Below the pieces are notes generated by a model. It saw nothing but the letters and a program-made list of their open reading frames with translations, was not told the origin of the DNA and made no database searches. Below, piece after piece: positions 41,635 through 49,789 of a stretch of 64,000 nt of DNA. The DNA is from Microbacterium sp. 1.5R. GTDB lineage: Bacteria; Actinomycetota; Actinomycetes; Actinomycetales; Microbacteriaceae. Position 1 is the first letter of the stretch. The number at the start of each line of letters is the position of its first letter. Both the position numbers and the translations under genes were made by a program. The stretch spans positions 2,076,595-2,140,594 of the forward strand of contig NZ_VDRC01000001.1 in NCBI RefSeq assembly GCF_007667425.1. The letters run 5' to 3'.

Positions 41635-42397
41635 GACCCTGATCGGGCCGAAGCGTCAGCGCGAGCTGCTCAACTACATCCGCACCTACGGCGCCGGCTC
41701 GGTCAGCGAGATGGCGAAGATGCTGGGTGTCAGCACGTCGACCGTCCGCCGCGACCTGAACGAGCTGCAGGACAAGAAGCTCGTCGAGCGCGTGCACGGC
41801 GGGGCGGCGCAGGTCGACGACGACGTCGAGCCGCTGCGGCCGCAGCGCGAGATCGCTTTCGCCGAAGAGAAGCAGCGCATCGGCCGCGCGGCATCCGCCT
41901 ACATCACCCCGAACTCGACCGTGCTGATCACCGGCGGCACCACCACCGAGGCGATGCTGCCGTTCCTGGGCGGCATCCCCGGCCTCACCGTTCTCACCAA
42001 CAGCCTCAGCGTCGTCAGCCGCTTGTCGCAGTTCCCCGACATCGACATCATCGTGCTCGGCGGACTGCTGCGCCGCACCGAGATGAGCCTGCTCGGACAC
42101 CTCACGATCGCCGGGCTCGACGAGTTCGGCATCGATCGGGTGTTCACCGGCGCCTTCGGAGTGGATGCCGAGATGGGCGTGACCGGTACGAACCTCTCCG
42201 AGACGCAGACCGACCGGTCGCTCGCCTCGTCGGCGAGGGAGCTCATCGTGCTCGCCGACCACTCGAAGCTCGCTCGTCGCGGACCAGCCCGGCTGGTTCC
42301 GATCGAGGGGATCTCGCGTCTGATCGTCGACGACGGAGCGGATGCCGCGCTGCTCGGCCGCCTCCGCGATGCGGGGGTGACCGTCGAGACATGCTGA
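41618..42397 (+). CDS. DeoR-family transcriptional regulator
   Basis: 259 aa from the GTG at 41618, preceded by GAGGTGG. An ATG at 41606 is four codons earlier, without a better signal. HTH: SVSEMAKMLGVSTSTVRRDLNEL followed by the DeoR motif VHGGA. The sugar-phosphate-sensing domain is VLITGGTTTEAMLP, VLTNSLSVVSRLS, and TGAFGVDAEMGVTGTNL. It overlaps the dehydrogenase end and the aldolase start. Likely repressor of this operon via the 37363-37390 palindrome, with a phosphorylated sugar as inducer. Confidence 0.9.
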   Translation: MQPVTETLIGPKRQRELLNYIRTYGAGSVSEMAKMLGVSTSTVRRDLNELQDKKLVERVHGGAAQVDDDVEPLRPQREIAFAEEKQRIGRAASAYITPNSTVLITGGTTTEAMLPFLGGIPGLTVLTNSLSVVSRLSQFPDIDIIVLGGLLRRTEMSLLGHLTIAGLDEFGIDRVFTGAFGVDAEMGVTGTNLSETQTDRSLASSARELIVLADHSKLARRGPARLVPIEGISRLIVDDGADAALLGRLRDAGVTVETC

Positions 42398-43263
42398 TCC
42401 CACCCGCCCTGACGGCGGTGGGGCTGGGCGGGAGCCTGCCCTCCATCGCCGCCTTCAACGTCATCACCCTCGAATACGCGGAGGGGATCGTCGCCGGCGC
42501 CGAGCGCGCGGGGCTCCCCGTGCTGCTCTCGATCAGCCACAACGCCGTGCGGTTCCACGGTGGCCTCGCCCCTCTCGCGGCGGCCTGTCAAGCACTCGCG
42601 GACAGCGCCTCGGTCCCCGTCGCGCTGCACCTGGATCACTGCGAATCCGAGGACCTCGTCCTCGAATCCGCCGGTCTCGGGTTCGCGTCCGCCATGTTCG
42701 ACGCGTCGACGCTGCCGTATGCCGAGAACGTGGCGGCCACGGCTCGTGTCACAGCCCGCGGTCAGGAGCGCGGACTGTGGATCGAGGCGGAGCTCGGCGA
42801 GATCGGGGGCAAGGACGGCGCCCACGCTCCCGGTGTGCGCACCGACGCCGCGGAGGCCGCGGCGTTCGTCGAGGCCACGGGGGTCGACGCGCTCGCCGTC
42901 GCGGTCGGCTCATCGCACGCGATGACCAGCCAGACCGCCGAGCTCGACATCGCGCTGATCGAGCGCCTCGCCGCCGCCGTGCCGGTGCCGCTCGTGATGC
43001 ACGGATCCTCCGGGGTCGGGGCCGCGGGTATTCGGGCGGCAGTCGCCGCCGGCATCCGCAAGGTCAACGTCGGCACCCAGCTGTCCGCGGCGTACACCGA
43101 CGCGCTGCGGGGCGAGCTCGGCGATCGTGTCGACCCCCGCCGCGCGCTGGCCGCGGCGCGCGAGCGCATCGCGACCGAGGTCGCACAGCTGCTCGACGTG
43201 ATCTCACGACCCGCATCCGCCGCATCACCCGCATCCGCCGACCCGACCGATCAGGAGAGATAG
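42391..43263 (+). CDS. class II fructose/tagatose-bisphosphate-type aldolase
   Basis: 290 aa. Zn-dependent aldolase marks: AFNVITLEYAEGIVAGAE at the N-terminus, VALHLDHCE (catalytic Asp and Zn His), IEAELGEIGGKDG, AVAVGSSHAM, LVMHGSSGVG and RKVNVGTQL. Close in layout to GatY/KbaY and FbaA. It cleaves a ketose 1-phosphate or 1,6-bisphosphate made by the nearby kinases. Overlaps the DeoR gene by 7 bp. Confidence 0.9.
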   Translation: MLIPPALTAVGLGGSLPSIAAFNVITLEYAEGIVAGAERAGLPVLLSISHNAVRFHGGLAPLAAACQALADSASVPVALHLDHCESEDLVLESAGLGFASAMFDASTLPYAENVAATARVTARGQERGLWIEAELGEIGGKDGAHAPGVRTDAAEAAAFVEATGVDALAVAVGSSHAMTSQTAELDIALIERLAAAVPVPLVMHGSSGVGAAGIRAAVAAGIRKVNVGTQLSAAYTDALRGELGDRVDPRRALAAARERIATEVAQLLDVISRPASAASPASADPTDQER

Positions 43264-43267
43264 CACC

Positions 43268-43714
43268 ATGTCCGCAACCGTCCAGGGGCCGTCGTCGCAC
43301 GACGGCGAGCCGAGCGCCGCAGCCCTGCTCGACGCCGGCGACATCGTCGGCCTCATGCGCGCCTGTCACGACCGTCGCCTCGAGCGGGAGGGCATCCCCA
43401 TGGTGCTCGGCCTCGCCGACGAGCGCCGTCCGATTCCCGCCGCTGGGTCGACGTCTCAGCGCGCCGAGGGCGAGGCGTTCCTCGCCGTGCTCGACCGCTA
43501 CCGCGAGGCTCTCGTGCCCTTCGCGCGTGTCGACGACGAGGGAGCCGTCATCACGGCGATGCAGGTTCTCGCCTACACGCATTTCGCGCCGGGCGCAGAG
43601 CCGCTCCAGGACATGCCCGTCGTGACGGACGAGCAGTCGGCCTCCGACCCGGTCGCGCCCGCGGCATCCGATCCGATCGATCCCGTCCTCACCGGGGAAG
43701 GAACACTCGCATGA
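43268..43714 (+). CDS. unknown protein
   Basis: 148 aa, GGAGAG upstream of the ATG. No recognised domain. It is acidic, with a helical core (GDIVGLMRACHDRRLEREG; GEAFLAVLDRYREALVPFARV) and a low-complexity Ala/Pro/Asp tail from about residue 120. Its position between the aldolase and the deacetylase-like gene (stop overlapping the next ATG) ties it to the same pathway. It may be an accessory subunit of the following protein. Confidence 0.6.
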   Translation: MSATVQGPSSHDGEPSAAALLDAGDIVGLMRACHDRRLEREGIPMVLGLADERRPIPAAGSTSQRAEGEAFLAVLDRYREALVPFARVDDEGAVITAMQVLAYTHFAPGAEPLQDMPVVTDEQSASDPVAPAASDPIDPVLTGEGTLA

Positions 43715-44391
43715 CCAAGCCCTCGTTCGACGTGCAGCGGGAACAGCTGGCGAACGGACATTTCATCCGCGTCGTCAACTACCACTCCACCCCGCGAGGC
43801 GCACGCGCCGAGCTCGAGAAGGAGCTCGCCGGTTTCGCCAGGGACTATGCGCCGGTGACGCTCGACGACCTCGATCGGCTGTTCGACACGGGGACCTGGC
43901 ACAAGGACAAGCCGGGGCTCATCCCGGTGTTCTACGAGGGGTATCGCAACTCGATCTCGGTCGCCGCCCCGCTCTGCGACGAGTACGGCCTGACCGGATG
44001 GTTCCCGATCGCGACCTCGTTCGTCGACTGCGACCCCGAGCACCAGGAGGCCTTCGCGCGCGCGCACTGGATCTCGCTCGTCGAGGAGGACACGAAGGGC
44101 GGCCGCATCGCGATGAGCTGGGACGAGGTCGCCGAAGTGTCGCGGCGCCACGTGGTGTTCCCGCACACCGCGCACCACGAGGGGTTCGACACGGTGCTGT
44201 CGGACGAGGACATCCGGCGCGAGGTCGTCGAGTCGAAGGCGGCGCTCGAAGCGGTCACGGGGCAGGAGGCTCCCGCCTTCGTGTGGCTGCACGGGTCGTC
44301 GTACGGGCAGAACCCGCGGCACGACCAGGCCGTGAAGGATGCCGGATACCGCTACCAGTTCGCGAACACGATGATCCACCGCGTGAACTGA
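43711..44391 (+). CDS. NodB-like polysaccharide-deacetylase-family protein
   Basis: 226 aa, cytoplasmic. The fold is suggested by IRVVNYHSTPRGA, GLIPVFYEGYRNSISVAAPL (where the TFDDG motif of CE4 enzymes would be), MSWDEVAEVSRRHVVFPHTAHHEG (His-x-x-x-His-like metal site) and AFVWLHGSSYGQN. The first metal-binding Asp is replaced in FYEG, so metal use or activity may differ from classical deacetylases. It ends the DeoR operon. A bidirectional hairpin follows. Confidence 0.7.
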   Translation: MTKPSFDVQREQLANGHFIRVVNYHSTPRGARAELEKELAGFARDYAPVTLDDLDRLFDTGTWHKDKPGLIPVFYEGYRNSISVAAPLCDEYGLTGWFPIATSFVDCDPEHQEAFARAHWISLVEEDTKGGRIAMSWDEVAEVSRRHVVFPHTAHHEGFDTVLSDEDIRREVVESKAALEAVTGQEAPAFVWLHGSSYGQNPRHDQAVKDAGYRYQFANTMIHRVN

Positions 44392-44408
44392 GCCCGACCC
44401 ACCCCTCT

Positions 44409-44458
44409 GCCGCCGCCCCGCAGCGCTCTCGTCCCGGCGTAGGGCGTGGGGCGGCGGC
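44409..44458. terminator. bidirectional hairpin terminator
   Basis: GCCGCCGCCCC (44409-44419) pairs perfectly with GGGGCGGCGGC (44448-44458), loop 28 nt, between the convergent deacetylase-like gene and the minus-strand unknown gene. Confidence 0.65.
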
Positions 44459-44489
44459 GTCGGCGTGGAGAGGGCAGGGGAGGGACTGG

Positions 44490-45170
44490 TCAGTCGGGGA
44501 TGCCGAGGTGGCGGATGATGCCGTCGGCGCCGCGCCAGGTGAGTTCGGTCGTGCCGCCGTCGCGGGTGGATCGGGCGGAGCGAGCGGTGCGAGGCTCGGC
44601 GTGGAGGATGCCGTGGGCGGCCAGCATCGCGAGTGCGGTGTCGTCGTCGAGCGTCGGCGACCCCTCGCTCTCGTGCCAGTACCGGTCGGGGTATCCGACG
44701 GTCGGCGAAGACACCGTCGCGGACGCGCCGTCGGTGCGCTGCACCGCGACGCGCAGCTCGCCCGCGTCGTGCGCCAGGCGGAACCGAGCCACCCCCAGTG
44801 CCGCGTCGACCGGGCGCCGCCGAAATCCGGGACCGGGCGACCAGTACCAGCTCTGCAGCACGTGGTCGGCGGTGAGCGCGAGCACCTCGAGGTGATCCGG
44901 CCCCAGCGCGGACTGCGCGATCTGCGCGTCGAGATAGCGGATGCCGGGGGCGAAGCCGAGCCCGGCACTCCAGGTTCCCGGCGGTACATCGGGAGTGGTC
45001 ACCGCGTCATCGGGGTCGTCGGCGTTGAACCAGAAGACCCAGAGTCCCTCCTCGGCGCCGCACGCCACGAGTTCCAGGTTTCCGCGGGCCCCGTACACGC
45101 CCTGGGCAAGTCCGACCGGCCCTGCGGTGGCCACGTCCGGCCCCACGTCGATGATGTTCCGTGAATGCAT
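44490..45170 (-). CDS. unknown protein with beta-propeller/lectin-like repeats
   Basis: 226 aa from the ATG at 45170. An ATG at 45188 and a GTG-type extension to 45242 are open but would run through the regulatory repeat. Repeated units NLELVACGAEEGLWVFWFN, HLEVLALTADHVLQSWYWS and GELRVAVQRTDG resemble blades of PLL/fucose-lectin-type propellers, each starting with a (N/H/G)-L-E/R-V strand and containing Trp. No signal peptide. It may sense or bind a carbohydrate of the island. This is a weak inference. Confidence 0.5.
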   Translation of the reverse strand: MHSRNIIDVGPDVATAGPVGLAQGVYGARGNLELVACGAEEGLWVFWFNADDPDDAVTTPDVPPGTWSAGLGFAPGIRYLDAQIAQSALGPDHLEVLALTADHVLQSWYWSPGPGFRRRPVDAALGVARFRLAHDAGELRVAVQRTDGASATVSSPTVGYPDRYWHESEGSPTLDDDTALAMLAAHGILHAEPRTARSARSTRDGGTTELTWRGADGIIRHLGIPD

Positions 45171-45190
45171 TTGCTTATTCTTGCTCATTT
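45171..45190. promoter_or_regulatory. two abutting decamer repeats in a divergent promoter region
   Basis: TTGCTTATTC and TTGCTCATTT lie back to back (45171-45180, 45181-45190), one helical turn apart. The stretch is clearly more AT-rich than its surroundings and lies between the unknown gene and the FAH/GH4/IlvD operon. Direct repeats at this spacing are a usual form of DeoR-type operator. Confidence 0.4.
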
Positions 45191-45240
45191 GTGGAGGTTT
45201 GTGACAGCATGTGTCCGAGAGTTCGTTTCGAAGGAGAACC

Positions 45241-46080
45241 ATGAGAATCGCCAGAGTCCTCGTCGACGGTCAGCCGCGCATCGCCGCGATCGAGGCCGAC
45301 GTCGCCCGCCTCGCTCCCGACACCCACGCCGATGACGCCCTGGCGGTCATCGAGTCCGCGGGATCGGGCGAGAGCTCGTCGTGGCCGCCGGTCGACCTCG
45401 CCGACCACCACCTCCTCGCGCCGGTCTCGGGCGCGGGCAAGATCATCGCCGTCGGTCTCAACTACGTCGACCACACGGCGGAGACCGGGTTCGCGCAGCC
45501 CGAGCGCCCGCTCACGTTCGCGAAGTACAGCACGTCGCTCACCGGCCCGTTCGACGACGTGATCGTTCCGGACCACCTCACGCAGGGCGTCGACTTCGAG
45601 GCGGAACTCGCGCTCGTCATCGGGCGCCGATGCGGCGGCGACACCCCCGCGACGCTCGACGACGTGGCCGCGTACACGGTCGCCAACGACGTCTCCGCGC
45701 GCGACGTGCAGTTCGGAGACGTGCAGTGGACGCGCGGCAAGTCGTTCGACACGTTCACGCCGCTCGGACCCTGGCTCGTCACGCCGGACGAGTTCGGCAG
45801 CCCGGCCGGTCACCGCATCTACGCCGACGTCGACGGCGAGCGCCTGCAGGATGACGACACCGCCGAGATGATCTTCGACGTGCCGACGATCCTCGCGTTC
45901 GTCAGCGACGGGGTCACGCTCGAACCCGGCGACCTCGTGCTGACCGGGACCCCCGCGGGCGCCGGCGGCTTCCGCACCCCGCCGCGCTACCTGCAGCACG
46001 GCGAGACCGTGGTCGCGGGCGTCGAGGGCATCGGCGAGCTCCGCAACCGCTTCGTCCACCGTTCGCGCATCACCGCCTGA
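45241..46080 (+). CDS. fumarylacetoacetate hydrolase (FAH)-family protein
   Basis: 279 aa from the ATG at 45241 with AAGGAG 5 nt upstream. Catalytic region: IIAVGLNYVDHTAETG, FAKYSTSLTGPFDDVI, then the metal site VDFEAELALVIGRRCGG, YTVANDVSARDVQ and LVLTGTPAGAG. Members hydrolyse or decarboxylate acylpyruvates and 2,4-diketo-3-deoxysugar acids. With a sugar-acid dehydratase two genes later, the latter role is attractive. First gene of a plus-strand operon. Confidence 0.9.
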   Translation: MRIARVLVDGQPRIAAIEADVARLAPDTHADDALAVIESAGSGESSSWPPVDLADHHLLAPVSGAGKIIAVGLNYVDHTAETGFAQPERPLTFAKYSTSLTGPFDDVIVPDHLTQGVDFEAELALVIGRRCGGDTPATLDDVAAYTVANDVSARDVQFGDVQWTRGKSFDTFTPLGPWLVTPDEFGSPAGHRIYADVDGERLQDDDTAEMIFDVPTILAFVSDGVTLEPGDLVLTGTPAGAGGFRTPPRYLQHGETVVAGVEGIGELRNRFVHRSRITA

Positions 46081-46093
46081 CCCGGGAGATTCC

Positions 46094-47464
46094 ATGACCA
46101 CCGCCGACCGTCGCGTGCTCGTCCTCATCGGAGCGGGTTCCGCCGTCTTCACCCGCGGCCTGCTCGCCGACCTCATCAGCGCCGAGGACCTCGGCGCCTG
46201 GGAGATCCGCCTCGTCGACGTCGACGAGGTCGCGCTCAGCGTCGCCGCCGACCTCGCCGAGGCGATGGTCGCCGCGCGCGGCGTGGGCGTCGGCATCCGC
46301 ATCGTCCGCTCCACCGACCGCAGGGCCGTGCTGCCCGGCGCTGACTTCATCGTCACCTGCGTCGGTGTCGGCGGCCGTCCGGCCTGGCAGCTCGACCACG
46401 AGATCGTGCAGAAGCACGGCGTGTTCCAGCCGGTGGGCGACTCGATCATGCCCGGCGGCATCTCGCGGCTGCTGCGCACCACCCCGGTGCTCGTCGAGAT
46501 CGCACAGGACATCGCCGACCTCGCGCCCGATGCGTTCTTCTTCAACTACTCCAACCCGATGACCGCGAACGTGCAGGCCATCCACCAGCAGACCGGCCTC
46601 GACGTCGTCGGCCTCTGCCATGGCATGCACCACATCCAGCGCGAGCTCGCGCAGCTCATCGACGCCCCGTTCGACGAGACCTCCACGCTGTATGCCGGCA
46701 TCAATCACCTAACGTTCATCTACGACTTCCGGTGGAAGGGGCAGGACGCGTGGCCGCTGATCCGCGACCGCGTGCACCGCGAGCTCGCCGAGGCCCCGGA
46801 CCCCGCCGACATCGGCAACATCTTCTACGAGAAGCCGACGGCGTGGCACAACCCGTTCGCCTGGGAGCTGTTCGATCGGTACGGCGCCTTCGCGGCGGCG
46901 GGAGACCGGCACGTGGTGGAGTTCTTCCCGGAGCGCTTCCAGAACGGCGACTACTACGGCAAGAAGCTCGGCATAGACGCGTTCAGCCTCCCCGAGATCC
47001 TGGAATGGGGCGAGAACCGCTACCAGGGCATGAGGCGTCAGGCGCTCGGCGAGGAGCCGCTCGACCAGTCGATCTTCGAGCGCTCCGGCGGCGAGCAGGA
47101 GCAGCTGATCGCGATCATCCGCTCGATCACCTTCGATTCGCGCGAGATGTTCAGCTGCAACGTGGTGAACAACGGCTCCGTGCCCGGCCTGCCGGAGTGG
47201 TCGGCCGTCGAGATCCCCGGGGTGGCCACGGCCCGCGGCATCCGTCCGATCTCGGTTCCCGACCTGGGCAAGCCGCTGACGGCCATCCTCGCGCGGCGAC
47301 TCACCTCGGTCGACCTGGCGGTGGATGCCGCGCTCACCGGCGACCGCGACCTCGTCGTCGAGGCGATGATCGCCGACGGCGCGATCTTCGACGCCGACCG
47401 GGCGACAGCCCTCGCCGACGACCTCATCGCCGCTCAGGCGCAGCACCTGCCGAGGTTCGCATGA
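46094..47464 (+). CDS. GH4-family NAD/Mn-dependent glycosidase
   Basis: 456 aa. NAD-binding VLVLIGAGSAVFTRGLLADLI at the N-terminus (in two parts), VTCVGVGGRPAWQLDHEI, FFNYSNPM, and GLCHGMHHIQ, whose Cys and His bind Mn, then AGINHLTF. GH4 enzymes act by oxidation-elimination at C3 on alpha- or beta-glycosides, often phosphorylated, or on glucuronides. No signal peptide. It supplies the monosaccharide unit for the following dehydratase or kinase steps. Confidence 0.92.
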   Translation: MTTADRRVLVLIGAGSAVFTRGLLADLISAEDLGAWEIRLVDVDEVALSVAADLAEAMVAARGVGVGIRIVRSTDRRAVLPGADFIVTCVGVGGRPAWQLDHEIVQKHGVFQPVGDSIMPGGISRLLRTTPVLVEIAQDIADLAPDAFFFNYSNPMTANVQAIHQQTGLDVVGLCHGMHHIQRELAQLIDAPFDETSTLYAGINHLTFIYDFRWKGQDAWPLIRDRVHRELAEAPDPADIGNIFYEKPTAWHNPFAWELFDRYGAFAAAGDRHVVEFFPERFQNGDYYGKKLGIDAFSLPEILEWGENRYQGMRRQALGEEPLDQSIFERSGGEQEQLIAIIRSITFDSREMFSCNVVNNGSVPGLPEWSAVEIPGVATARGIRPISVPDLGKPLTAILARRLTSVDLAVDAALTGDRDLVVEAMIADGAIFDADRATALADDLIAAQAQHLPRFA

Positions 47465-49305
47465 GCGCCGAGAACATCGGTTCGACGCACGAGCCGTTCG
47501 AGCCCGGTGACACCCGGGCGGTATCGAGCCCGCGCATCCCGCACGCGCCGTTCGACGACTTCGCCCCCGAGGGCGAGCACGAGTGGGGCACGGGCCTCCG
47601 CAGCCAGAAGTGGTTCGGCGCCGAGGGCAAGACCGGGTTCATGCACCGCTCGTGGTTGCGCAGCGAGGGTCTTCCGGACGACTCGTTCCGCGGCCGACCG
47701 ATCATCGGCATCGCGAACTCGTGGAGCGAGCTGACGAGCTGCAACATCCACCTGCGCGCCCTCGCCGAGCACGTCAAGCGCGGCATCTGGCAGGCGGGAG
47801 GCGTGCCGTTCGAGTTCCCGACCACCTCCGCCGGCGAGCCGATCGTGCGCCCGACCGCGATGCTGCTCCGCAACCTCATGGCGATGGACCTCGAAGAGAC
47901 CCTGCGCTCGAACCCGCTCGACGGCGTCGTGCTGCTCGCCGGCTGCGACAAGACCACGCCGGCGTACCTCATGGGTGCGGCATCCGTCGATCTCCCCGCC
48001 CTGCTGATCACGGGCGGGCCGATGCTCAACGGCAAGCACCGCGGCACCGACATCGGCTCGGGGACCTCGGTGTGGAAGTTCACCGAGGCGTACCGCGCCG
48101 GACTCATCGACGACACGGCGATCACCGAGGCCGAGGGCTGCATGGCGCGCAGTCAGGGACACTGCCAGACCATGGGCACCGCGTCGACGCTCGCCTGCAT
48201 CTCGGAGTACATGGGCATGCAGCTGCCGGGCACGGCATCCCTCCCGGCGAACGACTCGCGTCGCGCGACCGCCGCGCACCTCGCCGGGCGCCGCATCGTC
48301 GAGATGGTCGCCGAAGACCTGCGCCCCTCGAAGATCCTCACCCGCGAGGCGTTCGAGAACGGCGTGCGTGCCAATGCCGCGCTCGGCGGATCGACGAACG
48401 CCGTCATCCACCTGCTGGCCCTCGCCCGCCGCGTCGGCGTCGAGCTCTCGATCGATGACATCGACACACTCGTCCGAGACGTGCCGGTGCTCGCCGACCT
48501 CATGCCGAGTGGTCGCTTCCTCATGGAGGACTTCGAGTACGCGGGCGGCACTGCCGGTTTCGCCGAGACCCTCGGCGACCTGCTGCACCGCGACGCCCTC
48601 ACCGTGACCGGTGGGACGCTTGGCGAGAACTACGCCGGGGCCGAGGTGTTCGACCATGAGGTCATCCGTCCGCTCGACAACCCGCTCAAGCCGGTCGGGT
48701 CGGGCATCGCGGTCCTGAAGGGCAACCTCGCGCCGCGTGGCGCCGTCATCAAGCAGTCGGCCGCGGCGCCCGAACTCATGCAGCACACCGGACGGGCGCT
48801 CGTGTGGGACTCACTGCAGGCCTACCTCCTCGACGCCGAGGACCCGGATCTCGACGTGACCCCCGACGACATCCTGGTCGTGCGCAACGTGGGCCCGAAG
48901 GGATACCCGGGGATGCCGGAGGTCGGCAATCTCGCGCTGCCGCGGAAGATCCTCGAGGCCGGGGTCACCGACATGGTCCGCATCTCGGATGCCCGGATGA
49001 GCGGCACCTCCTATGGCACGGTCGTGCTTCACGTGGTGCCCGAAGCCGCGGCGGGAGGACCGCTCGCGCTCGTGCGGACCGGCGACACCGTGACGCTGGA
49101 CGTCGCCGGCCGGTCGCTGCACATGCACGTCTCGGATGACGAGCTCGACGCGCGCCGCGCCGACTGGGTCGCACCGGCGGTACCGAACAGCGAGCGCGGC
49201 TGGACCCGCCTGTACATCGACCACGTGACCCAGGCCGATGAAGGCTGCGACCTCGACTTCCTCCAGGGCAGGTCGGGGGCGTCGGTCGGCCCGCAGGCGT
49301 TCTAG
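47461..49305 (+). CDS. IlvD/Edd-family sugar-acid dehydratase
   Basis: 614 aa from the ATG at 47461 (ATGA overlap with GH4). Three cluster-ligand Cys are visible in ELTSCNIHLR, LLAGCDKTTPA and RSQGHCQTMGTA, then NARMSG-like SDARMSGTSYGTVVLHV near residue 505. Motifs and length fit the pentonate/hexonate dehydratase branch rather than the branched-chain amino acid enzyme, and the sugar context agrees. It makes a 2-keto-3-deoxy acid. Confidence 0.88.
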   Translation: MSAENIGSTHEPFEPGDTRAVSSPRIPHAPFDDFAPEGEHEWGTGLRSQKWFGAEGKTGFMHRSWLRSEGLPDDSFRGRPIIGIANSWSELTSCNIHLRALAEHVKRGIWQAGGVPFEFPTTSAGEPIVRPTAMLLRNLMAMDLEETLRSNPLDGVVLLAGCDKTTPAYLMGAASVDLPALLITGGPMLNGKHRGTDIGSGTSVWKFTEAYRAGLIDDTAITEAEGCMARSQGHCQTMGTASTLACISEYMGMQLPGTASLPANDSRRATAAHLAGRRIVEMVAEDLRPSKILTREAFENGVRANAALGGSTNAVIHLLALARRVGVELSIDDIDTLVRDVPVLADLMPSGRFLMEDFEYAGGTAGFAETLGDLLHRDALTVTGGTLGENYAGAEVFDHEVIRPLDNPLKPVGSGIAVLKGNLAPRGAVIKQSAAAPELMQHTGRALVWDSLQAYLLDAEDPDLDVTPDDILVVRNVGPKGYPGMPEVGNLALPRKILEAGVTDMVRISDARMSGTSYGTVVLHVVPEAAAGGPLALVRTGDTVTLDVAGRSLHMHVSDDELDARRADWVAPAVPNSERGWTRLYIDHVTQADEGCDLDFLQGRSGASVGPQAF

Positions 49306-49315
49306 GTTGGAGCGC

Positions 49316-49789
49316 ATGAGCTCGGTCCTCGTCGTCGGCGCCTCCGGCATCCTCGCCCCCGCGGCATCCGCTCTGATGGCACGCGGAGCAGCGGTGACCG
49401 GGCTCAGCCGACGTGGCCATGCGCCCGCGGGCGTCGACGCCCTGCATCTCGACGCCAGGGATCTCTCCGCGCTCGACGCCGGCCTCAGCGCGGAGCGGTG
49501 GTCGGAGGCGATCGTCTACGAGCCCGCGGTCAGTGCGCAGACGCTGCGGCGGATCGCGGCTGCCGTCGATGGGCGTCTCGTGCTCGTGCGCACCAGCGCG
49601 TCGGCGGATCCGGCGCACGGCGACGACCCCGCGCGTGAACCGGACGTCCTCGTGCTGGGGTGGGCCGACGACGGCGCGTCCACGAGGTGGCACACTCCGC
49701 AGGAGGTGTCGGATGCCGCGCTCGAGGTGCTCGCCGACGGCGCGCCGCGCATCCTCGGCGCCGTCCGCCCCTGGGAGCGTCGGCCATGA
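49316..49789 (+). CDS. small Rossmann-fold protein, unknown function
   Basis: 157 aa from the ATG at 49316. N-terminal SSVLVVGASGILAPAASALMARGAAVTGLSRR (glycine-rich GASGxxxP) is a dinucleotide-binding start, but the chain is too short for a complete SDR and lacks the catalytic Tyr. TAGGTT, whose TAG is also the stop of the dehydratase, ends 7 nt before the ATG, so a leaderless transcript could begin here. It overlaps the following kinase by 4 bp. Confidence 0.6.
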   Translation: MSSVLVVGASGILAPAASALMARGAAVTGLSRRGHAPAGVDALHLDARDLSALDAGLSAERWSEAIVYEPAVSAQTLRRIAAAVDGRLVLVRTSASADPAHGDDPAREPDVLVLGWADDGASTRWHTPQEVSDAALEVLADGAPRILGAVRPWERRP

